Positions 1 to 13,700 of a DNA stretch of 64,000 bases are shown here, piece by piece (the stretch's first letter is position 1; each line of letters starts with the position of its first letter). The stretch comes from Lutraria lutraria (lineage: Eukaryota > Mollusca > Bivalvia > Venerida > Mactridae), in contig OZ026835.1 in NCBI GenBank assembly GCA_964023205.1, forward strand, positions 36,005,380 to 36,069,379, in the 5' to 3' direction. The notes under the pieces are model-generated. The model was not told where the DNA came from. It did not search any database and saw only the letters and a list, made by a program, of their open reading frames with translations. The position numbers were made by a program, and so were the translations under genes.

Positions 1-2254
1 GTACGATTTAACTACATGTATAAATTTAACCTCTCTAGAGCAATAACCTCTCGAAAACAACAATTCTGCTACTCCGAAAGAGTGTTGCTTTGGTGAGATT
101 GCATTGTACATGTAAATAAATAAAAAATACACAAATCGTTTCACAAACTGCTCACCACTGTTCATGAAAAAAGAAAACAATATAATACAAACTTTAATAA
201 TAAAGGACCATTTTACATAACAAAGATCTTAAGAAACTTTTCTTTTATAATAACATGACTTTTCAATATCTAAATGATGATGAACACAATAATTAACAAT
301 GAAATAACTTGGTTGTCTTATATAAAGTAAAAACAATTTCACCACAAAATTATGAAAATAATAAAATCATGATGGAAGGTAAAAAACACACACAAATGCA
401 TCACACATAATACAAAGAGACTTGAAGACAACTAACAGTATGTTAGAATATTGAGGTATTAAATAGAGATTCTCATGATAAGAGATAGATATATATAATA
501 TATATATATACCACTAAAATTTCAATGACAGAGTACAAAAGAAGTTTTAACAATACAAATGAGGGTTTTAAAAATGAACAAAATTTGGATTATGAATGAA
601 TTGAACATTTCTGGTGATGCTTCTAGCATTTACAAGGAAGATAGAAAACTACGGAACACATTGATTTATTGAGTCACATTGTCTATACTGTCACAGAATA
701 ATAACGAACGCCTTCTTCACAAAATCCTCGGAAAAGACAACATAATTTCTAATAAAACAAAAAGGGACTCATCATAAACATGCAACAGAGATAAATAAAA
801 AGTTAGATAACTGCAAACAATAATCAATCTTGTCTGGTACGATACTGATAATAGTACTTATATTCAGGAGACATTAAGATATATATTCATGCATCACATA
901 TTTTACTCCTATATGATAATAAATACCTGTTCATTTCCACACACACACAGAAGCAAACAAGAAAATTTATCATCTCTTTTTCCATAAAGTACAATTTGTC
1001 TAGCATAAACATGGGGTAAGAAGGAGACTATTCCGATCCATAAATGATATCCTTATTTCTCCTAATTTCAGATAACACACTGTCTGGCTGGGAAATGTTG
1101 TTTATAATTTAGTCAATGATGAATAAGCAGAAGTTTTTGCACCGTCAAATTCGTCTAGGGAAATGTCAGCAACATTTCCAACAATGTAACAAGAAGGTAT
1201 GTAGTTCATGTAAAAGATGAATTGGTACCATTATTTAGCAGTCTAGAAGTAGATGAATTACTGTTCCATCACATGCGAAGATATTTTGAAGCATGGTTAG
1301 AATAAGATAAAAACGGACATTTCAATTTGTCACACTTTATGTTATGTAACTGACATATAACACTAACTATAAAATATAAAGATCACCAATGAAATTGACC
1401 ATTACATTAAACTTATAACCAATCAATGGAAAGAACAAAAATAATTAACCAATCAGATACCATGTAACATTTACAACCAATCATATCTAAGTTAACAAAA
1501 AACATTGTCCAATCAGATCAAACTTTGATATTCAAGCTAAAAATAAACTGAGAATAATGGGAATCTTTGGCAAAATTGTATAGTTATTCAAATACTATGC
1601 AAACAGAGGAGGCACACAAGTAAAAGCCAAAAGTAAATTTCACGCAAAAGTCCAAATATTTTACACTTCACACCAATTAATACGTAAGTATAAAGTGACA
1701 CAACGAAATTAATAACAAAAAATTGAGCTACACTTTCTAGTCGCATATTGCACAAATTTTACATAATTACACTTCATACATAAATGACTATGTTTTTCCA
1801 AAACTTCATTATTTTTAGCACAAATTTTTTTCCCAATTATATCAAATAATGAAAATCAAACATTTCATCAAATATTTGTAACTAAATGATATCTAAAAGT
1901 CTGTGTATTTAACAGGGTTAACTGTAAAGTATATTTCAATCAAATAAGTTTGTTTAACCTACGAACACTCATACTTTCTTCGACTTGTCCAATGTGAAAG
2001 GTACTACATGTACAGAATATGTTCATTTTCATACAAAACATCTCTAAAAAATAACAGGCAAGAAATTTAATTACCTGATAAAAAATGAATGAATACCCAG
2101 AAGTAAAAAACAACAATAAAAAACAACACTATACACAAACAACAAGAACAAACAGCAACAATTCATACAACAATCCCTGAAAGCACTACACTGGATCTTA
2201 AACACAACACATGAACATATAAATGGGGTTGAAAGCATTCAAGCACAGTCTACT
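1..2254. other. AT-rich stretch, no gene seen
   Basis: No exon-like frame, RNA gene or clear repeat was found here. The sequence is AT-rich with a short (TA)n run near 490-510. It could hold part of the 3' UTR of the minus-strand gene that ends at 4785, but no convincing minus-strand polyadenylation context can be singled out. Confidence 0.4.
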
Positions 2255-2256
2255 TA

Positions 2257-2463
2257 CTGTGGAATCATTCATTTTCGTTGGGTTCAATTTTCGTGGTTTT
2301 TTACTAAAAAGGCTATTTCGTGGGGACATAAATTCGTGGATTTTGATTTTTGAAAAGAAATGCCTTTCTCCGCATTTGAATTCGTGGGGATTTGATTTCG
2401 TGGATGAGTCCAACCACGAAATCCACGAAATTAAATCCCCAACAAAAATTAATGATTCTACAG
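2257..2463. mobile_element. TA-flanked MITE, copy 1 (207 bp)
   Basis: The element begins CTGTGGAATCATTC and ends in the inverse of this (AATGATTCTACAG), flanked on both sides by TA. It is the same length and nearly the same sequence as the element at 4458-4664. Non-coding, with repeated ATTTCGTGG-type motifs inside. Terminal inverted repeats plus a TA duplication point to the Tc1/mariner target-site class (inference). The 89-residue open frame across it is not a gene. Confidence 0.75.
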
Positions 2464-2479
2464 TATTTATTTATCTATC

Positions 2480-2785
2480 TATTTGTTGTTAAACAGCCCA
2501 TGCAACAGCTATGTTGATTTCAGAGTCACCCCAGAGGGTGGGGAAAGAAGATACAGGAGAACCAGGCATTTATATCGCTATTCTTTTCGCATCCTGCCCG
2601 GTATGAAGCACCGATACACGCCTCGACCCTTTTCCTGTGATTTTCTGAAAACAGTACTTGGCTCGGTAGTTGGGATGGGGCCACTGAAAAAGCATATCTG
2701 GAATATTTCATGGCCAAGCTGAGATTAGAACCCACAACTTTTTGTAGTCCAGCACGTTATCACACGGCTATCAATCAGCCCTTAC
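2480..2785 (-). mobile_element. tRNA-derived SINE-like repeat
   Basis: Read on the minus strand, 2785 to about 2715 resembles a decayed tRNA head, with a B-box-like GGGTTCTAATC. The body (CAGCYCATGCAACAGCTA, then ACAGGAGAACCAGGCATT) recurs in degenerate form near 6350-6455, so this is a dispersed repeat. Assignment as a SINE is inference. Confidence 0.45.
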
Positions 2786-3463
2786 AAAAATATGTGCAAC
2801 TTTAACATTACATTTATGGTCAACAACAGTATATATATTTCAATTAAATGTCAATTTTGTATTTACAATGTAAAGATATTCATAAAAAACAGTAAAATTA
2901 TACATTTAACACCAATAGCTACAATCATCATAAAATTATTATTACTAAACATGATTTGGTATGAAATTGCTAAATTATTTTTAACAAAAAGTTTACATTC
3001 ATCTCAGAGCACTGTTATTAAAACAACAAATAAGATGGTAAAAAAAAATCTTAAATATTTTACATGTTTTAAAAATAACAATAAAACAACAGACTTATCA
3101 AACTTTGTATAATAGTCCTTAAAACAAGCATAAACACATATTAAAACATGTCAAGTCATTTACACACACTTGGACAAAAGAATATTTCTTGTCAAAGCTT
3201 TCAATTTCTTACAACAAAGATTTCCCTCAGACAATATGCAAATTTACTAGGATAAAAAATGAACATATTTACATAAATAATGAAACCCTGTCAATAAATT
3301 GTAAATTCAAAGATCATAAAAGAAATAAATATGTTCAGATGACTATAATACAAATGCAATCCATGCATAAATTAACAAGCTTAACAAAGTTAAAACCTCA
3401 CAGACAAAAAATGTCAATTAAATGAATTACTAGAATAAATCTCCAAATAAATGCCCCTCATCA
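2786..3463. other. AT-rich spacer, nothing recognised
   Basis: Open frames here are short and Asn/Ile/Lys-rich, as expected by chance in AT-rich DNA. No splice-bounded coding segment or RNA was seen. Confidence 0.4.
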
Positions 3464-3986
3464 AGCTAAAATCCATACCTTTTTGGATCTAGCTAAAACC
3501 CACACCCTTTCAGAAGTAGCTAAAACCCACACCATTTCGGATCTAGCTAAAACCCACACCCTTTCGGAAATAGCTAAAACCTGCACCATTTCGGATCTAG
3601 CTAAAACCCATACCCTTTCGGAAATAGCTAAAACCCACATCATTTCGGATCTAGCTAAAACCCACACCCTTTCAGAAGTAGCTAAAACCCATACCATTTC
3701 GGATCTAGCTAAAACCCACACCCTTTCGGAAATAGCTAAAACCCACACCATTTCGGATCTAGCTAAAATCCACACCATAAACCAACACCATTTTGGATCT
3801 AGCCAAACACACCATTTCAGAAGTAGCTAAAACCCACACCATTTCGGACCTAGCTAAACCCACACCAATTCGGATCTAACTAAAACCAGACCATTTCAGA
3901 CTGAGCTAAACCAACACCATTTCAGATCTAACTAAAACCCACACCATTTCGGATCTAGCTAAAACCACATACCCATTTCAGAAATA
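3464..3986. repeat. 27-bp tandem array, about 19 units
   Basis: The basic unit is close to TAGCTAAAACCCACACCAT followed by TTCGGATC. Two alternating variants (GATC-type and GAAA-type) give a 54-bp higher-order period through the middle, and units decay towards the right end. Because 27 is divisible by three and the unit lacks stops in some frames, long frames are open on both strands (a nine-residue AKTHTLSEI-type period on plus, VWVLARSEM-type on minus). These are by-products of the repeat. Confidence 0.9.
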
Positions 3987-4457
3987 AAATGACTAAATGT
4001 ACTAAGTCCAAATAATCAATCTCTCAAACTAAACCCAATAAGCCCAAAATTTGTTGATATAAGCTATCAATGGATAAAAGTAAAATCTGTAAAATATAAT
4101 GCCTGGTGGAGTGTAAACTTCAGCAGGGTGCTCACTAGGATAAAGCCATTGAGGGTAAAAATTACCCTCAGCTGACTATATTTCAAAGAAGCAAAAAACT
4201 TTCCTAATGTGATAGTACAAATTGAACCTTACGTTCTAATTCTCAGGAGTCAGAAACTGTATTTTTCCTCATCTCGAGTGTCAAAATGTCATTTTAAGGG
4301 TCAAATCAGAGCCCTGTTAGAGATGATATAAATACCGTAACCACACTCTGGTCTGATAGCGCATAAGAACTATATTATTACATACTAAAACAATGATCAA
4401 ATAATGATTTGGCATGAGTTCAATTAAGTCAATAAAAACACAAGATAAAATAAAATA

Positions 4458-4664
4458 CTGTGGAATCATTAATTTTCGTTGGGTTCAATTTTCGTGGTTT
4501 TTACTAAAAAGGCTATTTCGTGGCGACATAAATTTGTGGATTCTGATTTTTGAAAAGAAATGCCTTATCTCCGCATTTGAATTCGTGGAGATTTGATTTC
4601 GTGGATGAGTCGAACCACGAAATCCACGAAATTAAATCCCCAACGAAAATTAATGATTCTACAG
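4458..4664. mobile_element. TA-flanked MITE, copy 2 (207 bp)
   Basis: Second copy of the element at 2257-2463, with identical length, the same inverted ends (CTGTGGAATCATTAATTTTC and its inverse) and TA on both sides. It lies about 120 bp beyond the stop codon of the minus-strand membrane protein gene, so it may be transcribed in that gene's 3' UTR. Confidence 0.75.
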
Positions 4665-4784
4665 TATTCTGAACATGACGGTTAAATACAAGCTAAAAAT
4701 CTATCAGAGATTAAATTCATGTAGGTAGATATAAGACCGATAACACTAGATTACAGATCTGTGTAATATTATAATGAAATTACT

Positions 4785-7700
4785 TTATATGTAAAATTTC
4801 CCCTTAGGAGAAGGTGAATTATCTGAGTCCCCGCCATTAATAGAAAATGACGGGGCTGATTTTTTTGGCGGTACTTTCTGATTATCTGAAGAAACATGAG
4901 AATCATTGCTTATATCTGATTTTTTGGACACATTATTTCCAGGAGTGGTTTCAAATGTTTTAGACTGGTTGGCACCTACTTCTTCCTGTGCTTTTATAGT
5001 ATGTGAATCATTCTGCGCTTGAGAACCAGTCTTCTTTCTTTGATTTTCCTCCACAGACTGGTTAGCTTTTTTAGCATTATCAACCACAACACTACTTGGC
5101 TGAGGTCCAGTAGGGGTTTGGCCCTTTCTGGGTCGACTTCTTACTGTGGAACCCTGAGACCCCTGTGCACGAGGATTTTTCAACTGAACACTTCCCTCCT
5201 CACCAATAGTATCTAACTGACCAGCCTGGACTGGTTTAATCATATTATTTGTACCACCATTGACAGCAGCATTAACTGGACTGGTTCCTGACATACCAGA
5301 AGCTGGTGAGTGTGCTGAAGGTGTGTCATAGGACAAAGTACGGTAATTCTCACCAGGATGATACATCTGTCTATACTGCTCATCAGTGTTAGTACTAAAT
5401 GCTGAATTCTGAAAATACACACAGGATAATACAATAATGGCAAATTTCTGGCACCTTTCATACCTAGTACAGCCAAATATGTGTTAGAAGACACCTTCAA
5501 ATAAAGACCACCCTGTGAATTAAGGCCATTCTTTTGAAAACCTTTACTGACAATTTAGAACAAAATGACCACCAAATAAAGGTAATCAGTTCTGTCAATA
5601 AAGGTAAGATTTTGTCAAAAACCTTCATTGATATTACAGAACATAAAGCTTCAGGTCAATTAAGCCACATTTTGTCTTTCCCAAGGGTGGCCTTTGCACA
5701 CAGGTTAGACTGTATTTTAGCTGAGCCTATAAGCTAACATTGCACATCATAATTTTTTGTGCCATCATAATTTCATAATAATATTAATAATCATTGTGCA
5801 CATCATAATTTTTTAAGTAACTGAGAAGATGGTTTAATCAATTATTTTTACATAATTTATGTGCCCTTCAATCTATCTAACCAGGCATCCTAAGATTCAG
5901 TGACTCTCAGTATGTATTGATAAATACTGGTAAGTTAAATTGCATACAACTGACAAAAAAAGTTAGATAATTATATCATATTCAATGACTGTATATTATA
6001 TGAGACATATTCATGTCTGTAAATATTTACTTTCATCATAAGAAGCCAGAGGTAACAAGCAGGAGGTTGACAGCTTAAGTTCATTATATTTGGTGCTAAC
6101 AAAGAAATTGGTTTCAAAATAAACTACTAGCTAGTAAGGTGAAATATGAAAGGAACATAAGAGTCAAGATGACCTCAGATAACTTTTCTCACCTGAATTC
6201 ATAATACAAACAGATATACACACAAGTTTTCCATATTTCCATGATTTGATTGCTTACTGAATTTAATTAATCCCAAGTAATATTTGAAGATTCTATAGAG
6301 CAACCACAGCTCCATGATTTTTGATGAGCTAAGAAAACTGTAAGTTTATCTATTGTTTAATGGCCCATTCTACAGCTACATGGACATTTCAGAGTGGCTC
6401 AAAAAAGAGGGGTGAGCAGATACAGGTAAACAGGGCATTCATATCCCTACTTTAGTCAGGTGCATTACATGTCTTAATTAGGCAATAAGAAGTATTGTAA
6501 AGCTGTGATCAAACAGAAGGAAAGCATGGACCAGAATGCAACTATACCTACAAAGGTCAAACCTCAAAGGGGCATAACTCTTAGAAAAATTACCTGACCT
6601 TTGAACAATTATGAAAAGTTCTTGTCAATGTTGAAGAAAAGTGCAGCATAATTTATGACTGAATTCAAAACTAGGGTGACTTAGTTTTAGTACAGACAGA
6701 ATGACACTCTATATACACTACAGGTAATATAATCTAAGGGACGTAACTCCTACACAATCATTACACCACAAAACAATGATGATATTGCATGTTCTCACAG
6801 TAACCAAGCTTTTTCAAACGTCATATTCCAAAACTCAGGTGTTGGAAAAAAGGTGCAGTCATGGTAACAAAGTTTTGTCAAAGGTTAAATTTCAACACTC
6901 GGGTGACGAAATAAAGGTGCAGTCAAGAATGAAGGGAAAAGACATAACAACAAATGAAGCAGTACCTTAAACAAAAGCTTACTATAAAAAACTAATATGA
7001 CTTATTTAAGAAGCGGTCCAGTTTTACAAGACTGAGGTACTTTTTGTTGAATGCAAACATACAAAAAATTCAAAAATATGATATATTGGTGCTAGAAAAA
7101 ATTAAAATGTTGCAAACTTTCTCTAATCCTACCATCTAGATCCTCCCACTGTTATATACACAGGTGTTAGCAGAAGAAATAGTAACAGAAAACTATAGAT
7201 TGCTTCAGTAAAATAACAAAGTCTATTCACAATAATGGAATAGATAAAATATAAATTAGTCATCCAATTCCAACAGTTTTTGAATAATTCTACCTTATAA
7301 CTCATAAAATTTCAACAAGTAACAGGAATCGTCACAAATCCAGATTTTCACACTTCAGATGTTTACCCCATTCCTGGTGTAAACATTTGGCTTATGACAT
7401 GCACAAATTTTATTTAAATAGCTCATATGTAACTGCAGTTATCAAACAGAAATAGAATGTTGATGACAGCCTACCAACTTCTAAGACAAATTTAAACAAC
7501 ATGATACTAAAGAGAAAAGGAAACAAAATGTAAGGCAAATTTCTTACTTGAAAAACTAAGCAGAAACAGTATTTACAAAAAAACAAACTGTGTACAGCAA
7601 ACCAAAAGTACTGGTACCTAGGATACTTACCCCATCATCTGTAAGTGCTGGGATCAAGTCATCAGTTTCCGTGGTAACTTGAGGAGTTGGTTGAAATACA

Positions 7701-10700
7701 AATAACATCACCCACACAGGTAGAAGCAGTTTTGCAATCTAGAAATATTAAAAATATTTTATTCACCCCCCTAGAACTTAATTAGTGAAATATATGATAG
7801 CTACCTCATATGTAAATTATCTTAATGTGGTTACTGTAGAACGCTTTAATTTCGCAAGGTCAAAATTTCGCGTTTTTTGTTAAAAAGCAGCCGTTTTCTT
7901 TATTTGCGTATTTATGAATTCGCGACGTCGTCAGACAGGATTAACGTGTGATCAAAAACAGGCTTACGTTGCTTTGATATTTGTGTGTCACACGTGATCT
8001 GTTTGACATTATAGTTGTGGTGCAGTGTTTTATATCTAATAAAGTATAATAGCAATAGCTTGATAATAGTTTTGCATTGTTGTGGAAGATATGTTTTACA
8101 AACGGTAGATAAGTGTGAAAAACTGTTACTATTATGTTCAAACGAAGTCCAAAATTGTTCAACAAACGATAGTTTAGTGAAAGCAATATCATAAAAAATT
8201 AGATTGCAAACATTAAAGGTATATGTATAAAACTCAGCAATTATTCGCGACATTTATGAATTCGCGAGGTATTCAATTCGCGAATATTAGCGAAAATAAA
8301 ACTAACGCGAATAAAACCAGTTCTACAGTATCTAAATTTTCATTGGAAATTGTGCTTAAAAGGAACACACAACTGTTGGATGTCAGCAAAATATTTACAC
8401 TATGCATAATTCCTTGATGTTTTAACACTACAACTAATACTAGATTTTTTTGCTTTTTCTATCTTACATATAATTCTTATGTTATCTTGTATATGTTATA
8501 CATAATTCCTCATTCTTTTTACATTATACATAACTCCAGGTTTTTTTACATTACACGACGTAATACGTTAAAATATATATAAGATAATAATTTTCAAAGG
8601 CTGGCATCTAAAATTGTTCACATAGGCCTGTACAATTATCTGCCTGTTGTACAACATAAACACTATATTAATAAACACTAACTCACCATAAATGAAAAAT
8701 ATATAACTGAGAACAACTGTTGTGCATGTTGCTGAAATCGACAAATAGACATATAAGGTGTTATTTATATAAAATATGCGTTAAATAAAGCTAAAATAAA
8801 ACTACATAAAAAGTCCATTTACTCTTAGTGTCATTACGTTTAACACGCTTTTAAATGATCATATCAGTCATATTATTATATGGCACCATTCACCATATCA
8901 GTTTTTTCTATACGGTATTCTTACAAGTACTAACTTATCCTTCCACAAGAAGATGGCAACTTCTCCATATATGGAGGTAAATCAACATTTTTGACAAATT
9001 TTCACAGAAGGGTATGACCTACTGTGATCTGGTTTCATACCAAGATCGTATGGTTACTACTGCAACCAGGATTCAAACAGGAATCGCAGGGTTACAAGAC
9101 TAGTTCACTAACCACTCAGCACGGACGCTGCTTAATTATTCCAAATACATATAATATCAATAAAATAATGGTCTGATGAAAAAAAAATTTGTGTTACAAT
9201 AAGGAATACCACATCTGTGGGAATTCATTTAATTATTTTAGCTTAGTTGGAAAATATATTTCATTTGCAATGAACATTGTTAAAAAATATCATGTCATAG
9301 TGTCAGGTGACTTAACAAAGACTTCCACTTTTCTCACAAGTATCTATTACATTTCTCCACAGCATATTATTTATTTTACTATAACCAATAAATAACTTAC
9401 AAATATTGCACTGCAACCTGTCGTTCTATCACCCACTGAAATATAAAAAAATACAGTCATTGGAATACGTCTCAATGGATGTCAATTATAGAGGTGACAA
9501 TAGCGCCAAATTAAAAATACTGAAAATCGTATGCGGCCGACCATTTTTGCCAAATAAGAGGGCTTCAACGACATTGTTCCCAAATCTAACTGAGTTTGTA
9601 TCTGAGTTTGTAATACAGAATAACCTTCACAGTGCAGATTAAATTGACCATAACTTTGCCATTTCTTGAGATATTTTCAAATAACTTTTATTTTTCTCAG
9701 AACTCATAGCTCTTTCTAGACAGGTAAACCAGAATTCTGGATATATCATTATATTGTCATCTCTGCAATTAGTTTACTCCATTTTCCCTCCAATTAAAAC
9801 TGAAACTCTGTCACAACAACAGCTAAATAGTAGATGAAGCTTTTCCCCGCAATATATCTCTGTATACATTTCATAAAATACCAGAAAGCACCTTCTGCTC
9901 ATAGTATATTGTTTTTGTATTACTTGAGTAAAAGATATTTGTAATAAATTCAGTAATTTTTTATCTAAAAATATCCTACCTATTCTCAACGTCATATCGT
10001 ACAGGACACCAATCAACGCCGAGATTTCAAACACAACAACAATGCTGTAAAAATGTAGAAATAATAACATAGTAAGACACATGCGAATGAGAACCTCCGA
10101 CATCATTCAACAGCTAGAAGTTTTTCTTCAAATAAAAAGATTTTTTCATCTTTTCAAAGCCAATGAAATATCCATGCTCGACACACCAATTTAACAGTAG
10201 ATTTATGCCAGGCATCAAACCATCAGTTACAAAGCACAATCAATTAACCTTACACATGTATATAAACCTGCCTCCGTGGTCGAGTGGTTAAGGTCTCCGA
10301 CTTCAAATCACTGTAACCTTTCACTGATAGAGGGTCTCTTAATGTGAGAAAGTAGGCAGATGCTTACGGAGTCTATTACTGGTTCTTCCCAGGAATGATG
10401 GTTAGCTGAACTGTCTCTGACTGTTGAAAAGGCAGTGAAAAAACAGTGCCTCTGATATAATTAATCAGCGAGGAATCGGGCCAAAATAAGTCCCTAAATA
10501 AATGCTAAACTAGTGAGCAACAACTGTGTTGCTTGCTTGGAACTGTTGAAATATCACGTAAAACAGAATGCAGAATGAAGATATGAAACCTACCACCACA
10601 GATCTCGTTTCTGTGATCTCCTCACTGAGTCTAGGGTACTGATCTCGTTCAATCTACGAGTGATATAAAACCCAGCTACACAGAACAACTGTACTATAAG

Positions 10701-13700
10701 AAACTCTGCTGATGACATCATAATCCAGTAGGGTTCTAAATACAGAAAAACTTCGAAATAACTGAGTAATACAAAATGTACAATAAGGCCATCTTTAAAA
10801 ATAATGTAAGTTTGTGATTAAACAACTCAAACTATTAACAGTTCATAAATGGATTAGACAGTCACAAAACAGCAAATCAACAATTTTTAACACCGTCTTA
10901 TTCAATAAATCTATGGCCTTAAAACCAGGAGTTCATCACTTAACAGTAAATGTGCCTTAACTTGGTCATAGTGTTAAAATATTTTTGGCCGATAGATTTT
11001 TTAATAAGTCAGTCACTTAACTGCGAACCAACAATTTTTGCACAGTCTAATTACATAAATCTATGGCCTTGAAATCAGGAGTCTACCATTTAACAGCAAA
11101 ATGTGCATTATAATATTGGTGAGTGCTTATGCAACCAAAGCTATTGAAAGTCAATAAACTGGTAGGCCATTTTTGTTATCATTGTAAGCTTGCACATGTA
11201 CTGAAAACTGATTTGGTCAAATCACTTAAACATTTTTTGGCCAATAAATCTTTTTTAACATAGTCTAATTCCTTAAATCTTAATAAGTCGGTCACAATAC
11301 AGCAAACCAACAATTTATAAGATGGTCTACCTCCGTAAATCAATGGCCTTTAAATCAGGAGTTTATCACTTGACAGCAAAATGTGCCATATCACAAAGAG
11401 AAAACATTACAGGATTTGATGTCATACTCACGGAAACACTCTACAAAGGTATCTTGTACATTGACAACACCAAGTACAGCAACAGTAGTGAAGTAGAGTG
11501 AAGCTATCACAAGGAATGGAAGTAAAAACCTGAAAATCATAAAAAAGTACAATGCATAACATGATAAGGTTCACATTGTCAGTAATATTTTTACCATTAA
11601 TAATTTTTGAATGATAGGATGGACCCTCAATCAAATCTGCCCCCCCCCCCCCCCCCCGAATTTCAGTGGCGGTCAACTCTTGCATAGCATATATTTTCCC
11701 CGAAAACAACTGGTACTTCCCCCCAGAAAATGATTTAAAAAAGTTGATTTTAGGTTTAAAAAGATCTGTGATAATGAACGAACAAGTTCAAATTTATTCA
11801 GTTTGGCCTCAATTTGTACCATTTTATTTACCTTTTTGTCCACATTTCTCGTCTTAATGCCCGAGTAGCTAGTGTCCAGTAAAAATGACACATGACCAGA
11901 AACTGGGCAAGTTTGAGCCATTGTAACACAAAGTCAATCTGTACATACAGAGACAGCACCCAATGTACACCCCTGAAAAAATGCATGAAAAATATCAACA
12001 AAGTATACCCCTGAAAAATGCATGAAAAATATCAACAAAGTACACCCCTGAAAAAATGCACTGAAAAATATCAAAGATATACACCCCTAAAAAGTTTGCA
12101 CTGGAATCACTAGCCTCCATCTACATTGTAACAGATATATGTACTGTGTTTCCATCAGTTCTGTTTTTTGACCCTCTATATCAGAATTTTGGGGATGTTG
12201 GAAATTTTATAGGGTCAATTCTTATTATATTCTTGACAAAATTTCTGTGTAGGGTCTTTCATGTGGTAAATTGTCAGTTGCATTTGGCAAATCGTTGTCA
12301 ACTGAAGCATCATGTTCGGTTGACAAATCATTGTTACCACCAGCCAGTATGTTTTCCGTGGAATCCTTCAAAAAGAAACGGTCAACCTGTCCTGCTTTGG
12401 AGCTGACATAGCGGACATCCATTTACTTCATGGAATATAACCAAAAACAAACTTAACACATCTAGGTGCTTATTTATGCAATAATGAATGCAAACAAGTG
12501 TTTATTGTTGGATTTAAAATTATTTATCATCAACATGGAAAATGCACAGCTTTGAAAACTTTGGCAATGAATTAAAACCAGCATCACAGAAAATGCACAG
12601 ATCGAATTTCATTGCGTCAAGGCCAAAAACGTGTGCCAAAAATGCACTCTGTAGGAAACACAACATGTATGTTATAGTTTAGACACAATAAAGATTCAAA
12701 ATGCTTTACAATTATACTTGTTCAATATTAAAATGAAGAATGGACTAAAACTTACGCTATAACACACTCTAAGGATGCGCAATAGAAGATAAAATACTGA
12801 TGCCAATTTTGATGTCTAGCGTGATGTAACTTGATGATTTTCAGTATACATAAAATGGCTGTCAACAATGCAAGAAATGTGAGAATAGAACTCCTGCAAA
12901 TAAATAGAATTATCAGTTACAGTTACACAATAAGCTGGTTCAAATAACTTCTGTATTCTACAATATTATAATAGATAATGATAAAATAGAATACAGTCAA
13001 ACCAGTGAACAAAGGCCATCCTTAGGAAAGCAATAATGTGACCTTAATTGACAGGTGGCCTTTTTTCAGAGGTCATTTTGTTCTAAATGATCAATGACAG
13101 TTTTAAGAAGAATGGCCTTACTTACCCACCACTGAGATCACATATACTAGTATTCCATAAGTCAAGGTCAATCCACCCTTAGAATATAATATTAACCAAT
13201 AATTTAAGCCAAGGGTGGAAGTGGTCTCACTTCATTGCAGGACAATAGTTTAAAAAATCACACATAAGGTCATATGATATTAATTTTTATCATACTAAAT
13301 AAATGTAATATCTGAGTACTTTACATCCTGAACAAACTTATCACAGTCAATAAAACAAAATCAAACAAAAGTGTTCAAACTCTTTATGAAACTACATTAC
13401 ATGACATTATATAAATATCACATCCCACATAGGGTGATAGCTTCATTTCAATTTCTATTATAGTTTCGTTATATTTGTTAACATGTTTGTTAATGTTCAC
13501 CCTTGACAAAGTAATGTCAACCTCGGCTAACGCCTCGGTCGACATTACTTGTCTCGGGTGAACATTATGTTCTATCACCCTATGTGGGATGTGATATTTA
13601 TTTTATTATACCGAACAAAAAAATAGTTAAGAAAGACACTAAATTCAACAAACATGTTAACAAATATAACGAAACTATAATAGAAATTGAAATGAAGCTT

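Noticed and set aside
3461..3830. 105- and 115-residue repetitive open frames
   Set aside because: Produced by the 27-bp tandem array on both strands; no signal peptide, splice context or unique sequence.
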